Shown: positions 1 to 8,603, counted from the first letter of the stretch. The stretch: 64,000 nt of DNA from M3007 sp964621185 (GCA_964621185.1 CAZULM010000030.1:1-64000); one strand, 5' to 3'. The notes: generated from the sequence alone by a model not told the origin. Program-made: numbers and translations.

Positions 1-51
1 GGACCCTCCCGATCTCAATCGGGATGCGCTACCGGACTGCGCTACATCCCG
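1..51 (-). tRNA. Partial tRNA-like sequence (Pro-type 5' half), cut by window edge
   Basis: Read on the minus strand from position 51, the sequence has a 7-nt acceptor strand CGGGATG, TA, a GCGC/GCGC D-stem around a CCGGTA-type loop, and then an anticodon-like arm. CGGGATG with this D-arm is typical of bacterial tRNA-Pro. The anticodon arm is abnormal: TCCCGAT pairs with ATCGGGA around a 4-nt loop, and opening it to a 5-bp stem gives 8 nt, not 7. The anticodon cannot be assigned. The T-arm lies outside the window. It could be a degenerate copy. It lies 27 nt downstream of tRNA-Ser on the same strand, so the two may be co-transcribed. Confidence 0.4.
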
Positions 52-78
52 AAAACCTGGTCAATTAGCCCAAAAGGG

Positions 79-168
79 CGGAGGAAGCGGGATTCGAACC
101 CGCGGTACAGGTTGTACCCGTACGTCGGTTTAGCAAACCGGTGGTTTCAGCCACTCACCCATTCCTCC
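79..168 (-). tRNA. tRNA-Ser (anticodon GCT)
   Basis: The minus-strand cloverleaf is complete. The 7-bp acceptor GGAGGAA/TTCCTCC is followed by discriminator G (position 79). The anticodon loop TTGCTAA gives anticodon GCT. The variable arm is long, as in class II tRNAs, and the T-loop is GTTCGAATC. Length is 90 nt, normal for tRNA-Ser. The 3' CCA is not encoded (the next bases are CCC), so it must be added after transcription. It reads AGC/AGU codons. Confidence 0.95.
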
Positions 169-179
169 AAAATGGGTCG

Positions 180-212
180 CAAAGATATTGCGATCCGATT
201 GGTATGACCAAA
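180..212 (-). promoter_or_regulatory. Bacteroidota-type promoter of tRNA-Ser
   Basis: On the minus strand TTTG (212-209) is followed after 21 nt by TATCTTTG (187-180). This is a full match to the Bacteroidota primary-sigma consensus TTTG / TAnnTTTG. The -7 box ends 11 nt before the tRNA 5' end at 168, which fits a short 5' leader removed by RNase P. Confidence 0.75.
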
Positions 213-409
213 CTAAGTTGGAAACATTTTTCATATTTCTTGCCGCAGGCAACCGCCCGCTCGGATATCCCGTTTGGTCGGGAACAAGCAAAAACCGGGA
301 TTAAGGGCAGAAAGTTCCAGCTTGCCTAAACGAATTGCGAATTTTGCGGTCGAAACTCCCGCTCAACCCAAATTTTATTCATTTGCCCACTTCAAGTTCC
401 TTTACCACC

Positions 410-2761
410 ATGCGAAGAATTTATTGCCATACAGTTGCAAGCCTCTGCCTTTTGATGCTCGGTTTGCTGCAAACACAAGCCCAAAACCTGCCCGACAACA
501 TGCGCTTTGCCCCCGACGAGCACATCATCTACACCGGCGACCAGGCGCCCCAGGGCTTGTACGATGCCACCCAGGTACGGGTTTTCCAACTTTGGTTCTC
601 CCAACCCGATTACTGGCAGCAGTTGAAAAACAACTACGCCTCCAAAACCGACCTTCCTGCCATGCTCATCGCCGACGGCGATACCTTTCCGAATGTGGGC
701 GTGCGCTTCAAAGGGCAAACTTCTTACTCCCAGGCCCAAACATCCGACAAAAAATCGTTCAACATCACGATGGACTATGCGGACACCACCCAAAACCTGA
801 TGGGATACGAAACCATCAACCTGAACAACGCCTTTCAAGACGCGTCCTTCATGCGGGAAGTGGCGTTTTTGCACCTGATCCGCCAACACGTGCCGGCTGC
901 CAGCGCCAGTTATGTCCAACTCTACATCAACGGCAGCAACTGGGGCATTTACCCCAATATCCAGCAGTTGAACCGCGACTACATCAAGGAATGGTACTTC
1001 AGCAATGACGGCACCCTCTGGCGGGCCGACCGCCCCGCAGGCACTGGCGGCAGCCCAGGCTGGGGCGACGGCACAGCCGGGCTCAACAATTTGGGCCCCG
1101 ACACTGCAACCTACAAACAATACTATACCCTCAAATCTACCGACAAGGCCACGCCCTGGGACGACCTGGTGCAAGTCTGCCAGGTGCTGAACACCACCCC
1201 ACTCAACAGCCTGGAATCGGAAATCTCGGAATACCTCGACTTGGACCGCACACTCTGGTTCCTCGCCTCCGAAATCGCCTTTTCCGACGACGACAGCTAT
1301 GTTTTCAAAGGGAAAATGGACTACTACCTCTACTGGGACCCGGAAACGCAGCGCATGACCCCGCTGGAATTCGACGGCAACAGCGTGATGAAATCCAATG
1401 CCACGAACTGGGGCGTGTTCTACAACGAGACCAAAGTGAACTACCCGCTGCTCAACCGGCTGCTGGCCGTGCCTTCCATCCGCCAGCGATACCTCGCGCA
1501 CATGCGCACACTCGTGCAGGACGAACTCGACCAGACCAAGTTCAATGCCCTGGTGGACAAGTTTGACGCGCTCATCGGCGCGGGCGTGCTGGCCGACCCG
1601 AAAAAAATGACGACCAACGCCCAGTACGGCACGGAAAAACAGACGATCAAAAACTATATCCAAAGCCATCGCACTACCCTGCTCAACCACCCGGAAATGA
1701 GTGCGGTCGGCCCCGCCATCTCCAGCGTCAACATGCGGAACACGGCCGGTTTGGAATGGGCTAGCCCTGTGGAAAACGAAAGCGCAAACATCACGGCGGC
1801 GGTCGCTTCCCAAAACGGCATCGCCGGCGTATATGCTTACTTCTGCCCCGCTTTGTACGGCAATTTCGCCAAAATCCAGATGTTCGACGACGGCCAGCAC
1901 CAGGACGGCGCTGCCGGCGACGGGGTGTTCGGGGTCAGCATCCCCGGCTATGCCACCGGCACTTATATCCGATTCTATGTGGAGGCAAAATCGGCCAACA
2001 CCGCCGGCACGGTCACCTACGCGCCCGCCGGCGCCGAGCACAATGTGTACTACTACCGGGTTTCAGCGCCCTGGGCGCCCGTGCGCAACGTGGTCGTCAA
2101 CGAAATCATGGCCTCCAATTCCAGCACCGCCGCCGACGAGTCCGGGCAGTACGAAGACTGGATCGAGCTGCACAACCTCACCAATGCGCCCGTTGACATC
2201 AGTGGTTACTATTTGAGCGACAACGCTTCCAAGCTCGACAAATGGAGCTTTCCGGCCAACACTGTTATCCCGGCCAACGGCTACCTGATTGTTTGGGCCG
2301 ACGAGGATGGCAGCCAAGGGCCCCTGCACGCCAATTTCAAGCTCTCGGCCAGCGGCGAGTCCCTGACATTTGCCGACAACCAAAAAAGGCTGCTCGATAC
2401 CTTGAGCTTTGGGCCTCAAGTAAAGGACATGGGCTATGCGCGGGTGCCAAACGGCACAGGCCCCTTCGTGATACAGGCCCCTACTTTCAAGGCGGCCAAT
2501 TCGACGGTCGCTGCCGTGGAGCCTGTGCAACAAGATTGGCTGAAGGCCTTCCCAAGCATTGTCACCGACTATTTACAAGTGGAAATTTCAGGGGTCGAGC
2601 TTGCTTCGGCGCGAATCCTCGACATGCAAGGCAAGCTTGTTCTGGAAAAGCAGCTTACTGGAAATGACCGCTTTGACTTGTCTGGCTTGGCCGCGGGCTC
2701 GTACGCATTGCATGTGCTTGCGGTAGGGAGAAATGAGTCCATAATGTTCCTAAAAAAGTAG
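410..2761 (+). CDS. CotH-kinase family surface protein with lamin-tail domain and T9SS sorting domain
   Basis: The protein has 783 residues. A signal peptide covers residues 1-25 (hydrophobic core LCLLMLGLLQ, then AQ). The CotH-type kinase-like region is at about 60-420, with GVRFKGQTS, the LYINGSNWGIY stretch, and acidic motifs SDDDSY and TPLEFDGN that match CotH nucleotide/metal-binding residues. A lamin-tail domain (about 560-690; NEIMASNS, DWIELHN, ISGYYLSD) follows. The end (about 710-783) is a type A T9SS domain. CotH proteins phosphorylate spore-coat proteins in Bacillus; the substrate of secreted Bacteroidota homologues is unknown. ATG 410 is chosen because the signal peptide starts there; the TTG at 335 adds a non-hydrophobic tail. 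Confidence 0.88.
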   Translation: MRRIYCHTVASLCLLMLGLLQTQAQNLPDNMRFAPDEHIIYTGDQAPQGLYDATQVRVFQLWFSQPDYWQQLKNNYASKTDLPAMLIADGDTFPNVGVRFKGQTSYSQAQTSDKKSFNITMDYADTTQNLMGYETINLNNAFQDASFMREVAFLHLIRQHVPAASASYVQLYINGSNWGIYPNIQQLNRDYIKEWYFSNDGTLWRADRPAGTGGSPGWGDGTAGLNNLGPDTATYKQYYTLKSTDKATPWDDLVQVCQVLNTTPLNSLESEISEYLDLDRTLWFLASEIAFSDDDSYVFKGKMDYYLYWDPETQRMTPLEFDGNSVMKSNATNWGVFYNETKVNYPLLNRLLAVPSIRQRYLAHMRTLVQDELDQTKFNALVDKFDALIGAGVLADPKKMTTNAQYGTEKQTIKNYIQSHRTTLLNHPEMSAVGPAISSVNMRNTAGLEWASPVENESANITAAVASQNGIAGVYAYFCPALYGNFAKIQMFDDGQHQDGAAGDGVFGVSIPGYATGTYIRFYVEAKSANTAGTVTYAPAGAEHNVYYYRVSAPWAPVRNVVVNEIMASNSSTAADESGQYEDWIELHNLTNAPVDISGYYLSDNASKLDKWSFPANTVIPANGYLIVWADEDGSQGPLHANFKLSASGESLTFADNQKRLLDTLSFGPQVKDMGYARVPNGTGPFVIQAPTFKAANSTVAAVEPVQQDWLKAFPSIVTDYLQVEISGVELASARILDMQGKLVLEKQLTGNDRFDLSGLAAGSYALHVLAVGRNESIMFLKK

Positions 2762-2776
2762 GATCATCGACTTTTT

Positions 2777-2865
2777 GTTTCTCGCAACGACACAAAATGG
2801 GCGCTTGATTCGCTGCCACTGGCCAAGCGTTTTGCCCGTCGTGTCGTTGTGCCGTTGGGAGAAAC
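2777..2865. repeat. Dispersed palindromic repeat, copy 1
   Basis: GTTTCTCGCAACGACAC (2777-2793) pairs with GTGTCGTTG and GAGAAAC in 2841-2865; the right arm carries a short insertion. The segment CGTCGTGTCGTTGTGC (2837-2852) is found exactly again at 35313-35328. The repeat fills most of the 110-bp gap between two convergent genes and may work as a bidirectional terminator. Confidence 0.6.
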
Positions 2866-2871
2866 CCGCGC

Positions 2872-5271
2872 TCAGCCCCCGCTTTTGTCAAACGAATTCA
2901 GGTCGAACCCGCCGCCTTTCTCTTCTTTTCGCTTAAATCCGAAGCTGTATCGCAGGTTCAGGCCAAAGCGCCGGGTATCGGAATAGCGCTCGCCGAAAGC
3001 CGTGATGCTGCCCTGGTCGAGGCTGAATTTGTTGTTGTTCGTAAAAAACACGTCCCGGAGCGAAAGCGTCAGCACCAACTTGCGGTCCAGGAACTCCCGG
3101 TTGATGCTCAGGTTCACGCTGCCGAAGTCGCTGAGCTCGTAGAACTGCATCTGGCCTTTCAGGCGGTAGAACCCAAAGAGGGTTATTTGGGAGAGCTTGT
3201 CGAGCTTCAACTGGTGGTAGGTGAAGAACGACCAGGTCCCCCGGTTGAACGTGTAGGGCTCGTTTTGGTACAAGCCCTTGTATTTGTTGTAGTTGTACTG
3301 TGCGCCCGCAACGAAAAAGTATTTTCCGCCGGGGGGCAGGGCGCCAACCGCTTTGAAATAAGTCTCCTCGTTCCGGCCCAAATTGTCGTATGTGCGGTAG
3401 GCCACGCCGGGCAGGTTGGGGTCTTGATAAACAACGTTCGTGAATATGTCCTGGGTGTAATTGCGGCCTATAGCCAAAATGGGCCGTTCCTCGAAACTGA
3501 TATTGGCCTCGTAGTTTTCGGTGAACTGCGGCCGCAGGCCAGGGTTGCCCGATTCGTACAGGTACTGGTCGAGGAAGCGCGGGAAAGGATTGAGGTAACT
3601 GTAAGCCGGCCTGTTGATGGATTTTCGATAGACCAAGTAGCCCCGCAGCTCATATCCGGCGATCTTCATCAGGCGCCGGCTCAAATAGACATACGGGAAA
3701 AAATCGGCGCGCTGGATGTTGAACGATGTGTCGGCAGGCACCCGCTGATGTCCGAACATGTTGGTGCTTTCCATCCGCAGCCCTGCTTTCAGGATGAATT
3801 GGCCGAAAGCTTTGGAACCTTGGAGGTATGCCGCATGTATGGCTTCCTTGTAGTTGAAGGCATTGGTTCGGAAGGGGTCGGGGTTTTCGGCGCCGTTGAC
3901 CACCGTTTTGTATTCCGTTTTGTTGTCGAATTTTTGCAGCGCCGTTTTTGCCCCCGCCTCAAAGGTGATCTTATAGGGAAATTTATGCTTCAAGTCTATC
4001 TGTGCGCTGAAAGAATGCCGCAGGTCGCGAATGTCGCCCAGCCCGCCCAGCGTGGTCGTGCTGGGCGGCATCCTCGACAGCAAGGTAAAATCCTGGCTGT
4101 TGGAGCCTTGCCGGAAATCGTAGGAGAGATCGCCCGTGAGTTCGGAGCCGAGGGTGTCTAATTTGTATTTGGTGGCGATGCCCTGGCTGAAGGAGATGGA
4201 CTGCCCGTTGTTGTGGAGCTCGTTCAAATTGTCGCTGACGACCGATGTGTTCGGGGCATCGACAATTTGGTTCTGTGTGCGGGTGGCCGAGTTGTTGATG
4301 CCCAGGTTTGCCCGCCCGTCGAAATCGAGCGTCCATTGGGGTTGCAGCTCGAAGCCAAGACCGTAATTGGCAAACAGGCTTTGCCCGGGGGAGCTTGTGT
4401 AGGCGTCCTGCACGAGGCTGCTGTCGGGAGAAAGCAGCCTCGTTGTAAGCAAGTGGTCGTAGGAATTGCGGTGCGAATAGTTCAGGTTGACGGTGCTGTT
4501 TCGCCCGCCGTCGCTGTTGTTGAGGGATAATCCCGCGAACTGGTTGCCGAACCGGCCTTGGTTCATGCCCGCGTTGAGGCTGCCCGTTCGGCCAATTTTC
4601 ACGCCCTTTTTCAGCACTACGTTCACGATGCCGCCGCTCCCGCTGGCATCGTATTTGGCCGAGGGGGTGCGCAGTATTTCCAGGCGTTCGATGCTGTTGG
4701 GCGGCAGGTTTTTGAGCAGGGATGCGAGGTCTTCGCGGCTCATTTTCTGCTCCCGGCCATTGATGTATATGGTAGCGGGGGTGGTGCTGCTCAGGTAAAC
4801 GTTGCCGTCCTGGTCGAGGAACAGCCCGGGCGTTTTTTCCAATATCTCGTAGGCGCTGGTGCTGGTTTCTGCAATAGGCCCGGGATCGACGATGGTCATG
4901 TCGTCTTCCTGCCGCATGAGGGGCTTTGTGGCCTTGATGGTCACGGCGGCTAAGGCGGTGGCGTCTTCCTCCATAAAAAACTGGTAAACGCTGGCAGACT
5001 TGCGCACGTGCAGGCCCTTGATCAAGGGCGCCATGCCGGTATAGGTGGCTTCCAGCAGGTATTGCTGCTCCACCTTGGCCTGGAATTTTACCATGCCGGC
5101 AATGTCGCTGATGGCAAACTGTACGTTGCCGGTGTCGAGGCGCTCCGCCAGTTTCACCGTTGCGCCAACGATGGGCGCCTTGTCTTTTTCTAACAGTTCT
5201 ATTTTTATGGCAACTGTCTGGGCTTGGGCGATTTGCGCTAAGAAAAGCGCGGCGAGGAGTAATTTTTGCAT
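2872..5271 (-). CDS. TonB-dependent receptor-like outer-membrane beta-barrel protein (outer membrane beta-barrel family 3)
   Basis: The protein has 799 residues: a signal peptide (1-19, ending AQA), an N-terminal CarboxypepD-regulatory-like sandwich (about 20-105), a plug-like domain (about 125-230; EKTPGLFLD, IYINGR, ERLEILRTPSAKYDASGSGG) and a long beta-barrel ending in aromatic/basic strands. The family places the protein in the outer membrane, probably as a TonB-energised importer; the substrate cannot be told. There is no SusD partner nearby, so it is unlikely to belong to a glycan utilisation locus. ATG 5271 is preferred over upstream in-frame codons because the signal peptide begins there and a TACTTTTG box ends 4 nt before it. 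Confidence 0.88.
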   Translation of the reverse strand: MQKLLLAALFLAQIAQAQTVAIKIELLEKDKAPIVGATVKLAERLDTGNVQFAISDIAGMVKFQAKVEQQYLLEATYTGMAPLIKGLHVRKSASVYQFFMEEDATALAAVTIKATKPLMRQEDDMTIVDPGPIAETSTSAYEILEKTPGLFLDQDGNVYLSSTTPATIYINGREQKMSREDLASLLKNLPPNSIERLEILRTPSAKYDASGSGGIVNVVLKKGVKIGRTGSLNAGMNQGRFGNQFAGLSLNNSDGGRNSTVNLNYSHRNSYDHLLTTRLLSPDSSLVQDAYTSSPGQSLFANYGLGFELQPQWTLDFDGRANLGINNSATRTQNQIVDAPNTSVVSDNLNELHNNGQSISFSQGIATKYKLDTLGSELTGDLSYDFRQGSNSQDFTLLSRMPPSTTTLGGLGDIRDLRHSFSAQIDLKHKFPYKITFEAGAKTALQKFDNKTEYKTVVNGAENPDPFRTNAFNYKEAIHAAYLQGSKAFGQFILKAGLRMESTNMFGHQRVPADTSFNIQRADFFPYVYLSRRLMKIAGYELRGYLVYRKSINRPAYSYLNPFPRFLDQYLYESGNPGLRPQFTENYEANISFEERPILAIGRNYTQDIFTNVVYQDPNLPGVAYRTYDNLGRNEETYFKAVGALPPGGKYFFVAGAQYNYNKYKGLYQNEPYTFNRGTWSFFTYHQLKLDKLSQITLFGFYRLKGQMQFYELSDFGSVNLSINREFLDRKLVLTLSLRDVFFTNNNKFSLDQGSITAFGERYSDTRRFGLNLRYSFGFKRKEEKGGGFDLNSFDKSGG

Positions 5272-5275
5272 GCCG

Positions 5276-5283
5276 CAAAAGTA
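5276..5283 (-). promoter_or_regulatory. Candidate -7 element TACTTTTG, nearly leaderless
   Basis: TACTTTTG on the minus strand ends four bases before the ATG at 5271. If used, transcription would begin at or very near the start codon. No good TTTG -33 element was found at the usual distance, so support rests on the -7 match alone. Confidence 0.4.
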
Positions 5284-5402
5284 CGTCGTAATAATTTCTT
5301 TCACCTGCGGAAAGACAGTGCAGCGGCGGCAGGGTTGCCGCCGTTTTACAAACCCGTTACAAGGTTTTACAGGAGTCCCGGCAAGTTGATTGCGGGAGCC
5401 GG

Positions 5403-5410
5403 TACTTTTG
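5403..5410 (+). promoter_or_regulatory. Candidate -7 element TACTTTTG
   Basis: This is a perfect TAnnTTTG match 17 nt before the ATG at 5428. It would give a leader of about 10-12 nt. A TTG at 5386 is only 14 nt upstream, closer than usual, so the -33 part is weak. Confidence 0.4.
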
Positions 5411-5427
5411 TGAGAAAAATTGAAACA

Positions 5428-5838
5428 ATGAAAAAAACAATGCAGTACATCCTGGCCATCGCCTGCTTGGCCAATATTTCCCGCATCGCTGCCCAAACTG
5501 ATTTCAACAGCTGCGCCGCCGCCTTTTTAGACCAAAAAATGGTGGTGGACGAGTATTCCACCAGCGGAAAATGCACCGTTTCCATCGATGCCAAGGGCAT
5601 GCTCAGCGTCTCCACGGTCGATCTTTCGCCAACTGAGAGCAAGGCGGTGGACAAAATCCGATTCATGCTCGCCATCCGCGACAAAAACACCAGGACGATC
5701 GTGATGTTTTCAACAGAGAGCTACAAGCAAGTCCCTATCCAAAAGGTACTGGCGCGCTGCAAGGCCGGCGACAGCATCGTGGTACTGACCCAGGACGCCC
5801 AATACGCCTTGCCGCACCACGAGATATTGGTGCAATAA
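5428..5838 (+). CDS. Small secreted protein of unknown function
   Basis: The protein has 136 residues with a clear signal peptide (MKKTMQYILAIACLANIS, cleavage near AAQ). The mature part is a mixed alpha/beta chain with three cysteines and no family I recognise. There is no T9SS sorting domain, so it probably stays in the periplasm. The start at 5428 is set by the signal peptide. It stands alone between a divergent outer-membrane receptor gene and a convergent YeeE/YedE gene, whose stop codon lies 2 nt away. Confidence 0.7.
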   Translation: MKKTMQYILAIACLANISRIAAQTDFNSCAAAFLDQKMVVDEYSTSGKCTVSIDAKGMLSVSTVDLSPTESKAVDKIRFMLAIRDKNTRTIVMFSTESYKQVPIQKVLARCKAGDSIVVLTQDAQYALPHHEILVQ

Positions 5839-5840
5839 GG

Positions 5841-6380
5841 TCAGTGTGGCAAACGCTCCCGGAAGTAGCCATAGACCCAGGTGCCGGCTATCGCGCTCGA
5901 CAGCACGACCGCTACCACTAAGGCCCCCGCGCCGATCTGGGCGAAAAGCGGCCCCGGGCAAGCCCCCGTCATGGCCCAGCCGAGCCCAAACAGGGTGCCG
6001 CCAATAATCTGGCCTTTGTTGAATTTCTTGTCCTGAAATTCGATGGCCTCCCCGTGAACCGTCTTTACCCGGAACTTTTTGATGAGCCAAACACTCAAGG
6101 CGCCCAGCATCACAGCAGTGCCGATGACTCCGTACATGTGAAAGGACTCCAAGCGGAACATTTCTTGGATGCGGAACCAGGAGATGATCTCGGCTTTGAC
6201 GAAGGTGATTCCGAATACCAGCCCCACGAGTGAATATTTGAAATTGTGCCACCAGGGATGCTGCAGTTGCGACTCGTTGATGCAAATAGCGTCCAAAGAG
6301 CGCACTTCAAAGTCGGTGTCGGGCATGGCCGGGGCGTCTTTGAAGGACAGGGACGGGTTTATATTGTGTGGTTCAGACAT
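5841..6380 (-). CDS. YeeE/YedE-family sulfur transporter, half subunit B (TGACPGP type)
   Basis: The protein has 179 residues and about four membrane segments. The signature TGACPGPLFAQIG has the conserved cysteine that in YeeE-type channels binds thiosulfate or related sulfur compounds. A canonical YeeE/YedE protein has two such halves; here each half is its own gene, with the partner 78 bp upstream on the same strand. The long hydrophilic N-terminus (about 50 residues) before the first membrane segment is unusual. ATG 6380 is used; a TTG nine bases upstream is possible. Function as a sulfur-ion importer is inferred from the family. Confidence 0.8.
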   Translation of the reverse strand: MSEPHNINPSLSFKDAPAMPDTDFEVRSLDAICINESQLQHPWWHNFKYSLVGLVFGITFVKAEIISWFRIQEMFRLESFHMYGVIGTAVMLGALSVWLIKKFRVKTVHGEAIEFQDKKFNKGQIIGGTLFGLGWAMTGACPGPLFAQIGAGALVVAVVLSSAIAGTWVYGYFRERLPH

Positions 6381-6439
6381 TGTATTCAAATTGTTCAGGC
6401 CATCGGCTTAAGTCCGGCTAAACGGCCCTCATTTTCTAA

Positions 6440-6463
6440 TTATCGAATTATCAAATTATCACA
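6440..6463. repeat. Octanucleotide repeat TTATCNNA, copy 1
   Basis: The three tandem units are TTATCGAA, TTATCAAA and TTATCACA, followed by TTCC. The same units occur at 53029-53060. This copy supplies the stop codon of the YeeE/YedE gene ending at 6459. Confidence 0.55.
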
Positions 6464-7022
6464 TTCCCAAGATATAGGGAAGGATCAGGTTGGCCATCAA
6501 AAAACCGCCGAGCATAAAAAAGATGGTGGCGATCAAGGACGGCAATTGGAGGTTTGAGAGGCCCATGATCGCGTGGCCGCTGGTGCAGCCACCGGCATAA
6601 CGTGTGCCGAACCCGACCAAGAAACCACCGACGACCAGCATGACAAAGCCGCGGGCCGTGAAAAGGCTTTCAAAAGACACTATTTGCGTTGGGATCATGT
6701 TGCTGTAATCGGTGATGCCGTATTGTTGAAGGTCGGCAGCCAGGGTAGGTGCGACTTTCACCGGGCTGGGGTCGGCCAAAAGGGTTGCTGCGATGATGGC
6801 GCCGCCCAGGATACCGCCCACGAAAAAGAAATTCCACATTTCTTTTTTCCAGTCGTATTTGAAGAAGTTGATATTGGCCGGAAAACAAGCTGCGCAAACA
6901 TGGCGCAGGTTGGATGAGATGCCAAAATGTTTGTTGCCGATCAGGAGCAATGTCGGCACGATGAGGCCGATGATTGTGCCTGCAACCCACCAGGGCCAGG
7001 GCTGTGAGAGGAATTCTATCAT
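6459..7022 (-). CDS. YeeE/YedE-family sulfur transporter, half subunit A (GGCTSGH type)
   Basis: The protein has 187 residues with four or five hydrophobic helices. The motif YAGGCTSGHAIMG near residue 140 is the conserved Cys-containing half-site of YeeE/YedE proteins. A cytoplasmic-looking loop has C43 and C46 (HVCAACF). It lies upstream of the TGACPGP half on the same strand, so the two are probably co-expressed and assemble into one channel. Such split pairs are common in Bacteroidota and Proteobacteria with sulfur metabolism. The substrate (thiosulfate or another reduced sulfur species) is inferred. ATG 7022 is followed directly by the first membrane segment. Confidence 0.82.
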   Translation of the reverse strand: MIEFLSQPWPWWVAGTIIGLIVPTLLLIGNKHFGISSNLRHVCAACFPANINFFKYDWKKEMWNFFFVGGILGGAIIAATLLADPSPVKVAPTLAADLQQYGITDYSNMIPTQIVSFESLFTARGFVMLVVGGFLVGFGTRYAGGCTSGHAIMGLSNLQLPSLIATIFFMLGGFLMANLILPYILGM

Positions 7023-7238
7023 ACAGAGTGGTTACTTAGGGGCAAAGATCGAATGCTGGCAGGGAACTGCCGCGTGATAATTGTCACGAGCCGGGATAAT
7101 TTCAAAAATCGAAGTTCAGGATGGCGTTGAAATGGGCTTGTGGCTGTGTTTTTCATGTTTGGTGTTAAAATTCGCTGCAAAGTTCCGCCATAAACTGCGG
7201 CATGGGCGTGACATTCGTCACAGCCGGTTTTTGGCGCG

Positions 7239-7246
7239 TATATTTG
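7239..7246 (+). promoter_or_regulatory. Candidate -7 element TATATTTG
   Basis: This is a perfect TAnnTTTG match 37 nt before the ATG at 7284. It lies in the 261-bp divergent region between the YeeE/YedE pair and the amidase. The -33 element is not convincing. Confidence 0.4.
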
Positions 7247-7283
7247 CCATCCATCAATTTTACATCCCATCCGATTTTTTTAC

Positions 7284-8603
7284 ATGAAACTTCTTTTATC
7301 TTTCCTTATCCTTTTCTTCTCGTTCGGCATAGGCCTTAACGCACAGCACCTTTCCATCGATTTCCCACTCGAAATACCCGTCTCCCGAATGGGCCAATGG
7401 CAACAAAGCTTCGATTTGTCGGGATTTCCTATCCAGGATTTTGTCGCTGTTTCCTTAGTTTTTGAAGCAGAAGGCCTGGGCGAGCGCGGGGCACAGTGCA
7501 GCATGTTGGTTAAGGGCAATTGGCAGGAGATACCGCCTTTTGGCGAGGAAGCTATTGCTGGGCGCTACGTCAGCGAGTTGGTGTTCGTGCCGGAAGAAGC
7601 CGCCAATGAATTGATCTTTCGGTTTCAATTGAAAAATGAAGTTGAAAGCTTGAAGGCAAGGCTGCACGTCTTTTCCCCGACGGGCGCGACCGAAGCCGGA
7701 ACCCAGGGGGCAAGCAACCTGGAAACAGCACAGGATTTGTTCTGTACCTGTCCCCTACCCGATTTTGTGCCGCGTGCCTCCTGGGGCGCAGCTTTTGCCC
7801 TCAACGGTAATATTTACACCCCTCCTGCGGTCTATACCACCGTCACCCACCTGATCGTGCACCACAGCGCCGGCACCAACACCAGCAACAACTGGCCGGG
7901 CGTGGTGGCCGCTATATTTGATTACCACGTGAACACCAACGGCTGGTCGGACATCGGCTACAACTGGCTGATCGCGCCCAATGGGCAGCTGTTCGAGGGC
8001 CGCGGCGGCGGCGACAACGTGCGCGGCTCGCACATGTGCGGCTACAACAACAACACGATGGGGGTGTGCGCCCTGGGGAATTATGTGAATGTCCCTTTCC
8101 CCGGCGCCGGCATGGAAGCCCTGAAAAAGCTGCTGGCCTGGAAAAGCTGCAAAGAAGACATCCCGCCCCTCGGCAACGGGCCGATCAACTCCCATACCGG
8201 CAACATGCAGCACATTTCCGGGCACCGCGACGGCTGCGCGCCGGGCTATACGGAATGCCCGGGGAATATGCTGTACGGGCAGTTGGCGGCGCTGCGGCAA
8301 GGGGTGGAGGGGTATGCGGAGAGCGCTTGCCAGTCGGTAGAGGCAGGGGCAGGGCCTGCGGCTATCTCTTTGTCGTTATCCCCAATTCCGGTATCAGACC
8401 AGCTGGAGCTTCGAATTCCGGATGCGAATGGGTATATCCGGCTGTGGGTCGTGGATGTGCTGGGGCGGCAGGTTCGGGAGGTTGTTGTGGAAGCAGGGGA
8501 AAGCAGGGTTATGGTGAAGGTTGGGCAATTGCCGCCGGGGCATTACTTTATTGCTGCGGATTTGGATGGGCGGATGGCAGTTGGGCGGTTTTTGAAGGGT
8601 TAG
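7284..8603 (+). CDS. Secreted N-acetylmuramoyl-L-alanine amidase / PGRP-type protein with T9SS domain
   Basis: The protein has 439 residues. A signal peptide (1-20) is followed by a beta-rich N-terminal region (21-150) and an amidase-2/PGRP domain (about 160-340). The zinc ligands are visible: His193 or His194 in LIVHHSAG, His314 in ISGHRDG and Cys325 in TECPG; the catalytic-type Tyr226 is in GYNW. A type A T9SS domain forms the last 75 residues. The fold cleaves the amide bond between MurNAc and the stem peptide. Because of the T9SS tail it should be exported to the surface or medium, which points to lysis of other bacteria more than to self-remodelling. The 3' end overlaps the next convergent gene by 4 bp. 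Confidence 0.9.
   Translation: MKLLLSFLILFFSFGIGLNAQHLSIDFPLEIPVSRMGQWQQSFDLSGFPIQDFVAVSLVFEAEGLGERGAQCSMLVKGNWQEIPPFGEEAIAGRYVSELVFVPEEAANELIFRFQLKNEVESLKARLHVFSPTGATEAGTQGASNLETAQDLFCTCPLPDFVPRASWGAAFALNGNIYTPPAVYTTVTHLIVHHSAGTNTSNNWPGVVAAIFDYHVNTNGWSDIGYNWLIAPNGQLFEGRGGGDNVRGSHMCGYNNNTMGVCALGNYVNVPFPGAGMEALKKLLAWKSCKEDIPPLGNGPINSHTGNMQHISGHRDGCAPGYTECPGNMLYGQLAALRQGVEGYAESACQSVEAGAGPAAISLSLSPIPVSDQLELRIPDANGYIRLWVVDVLGRQVREVVVEAGESRVMVKVGQLPPGHYFIAADLDGRMAVGRFLKG

Noticed and set aside
392..2041. Long open frame on the minus strand opposite the CotH-type gene
   Set aside because: It is an antisense shadow; the translation is low in complexity (Val/Gly/His-rich) and without a known family.
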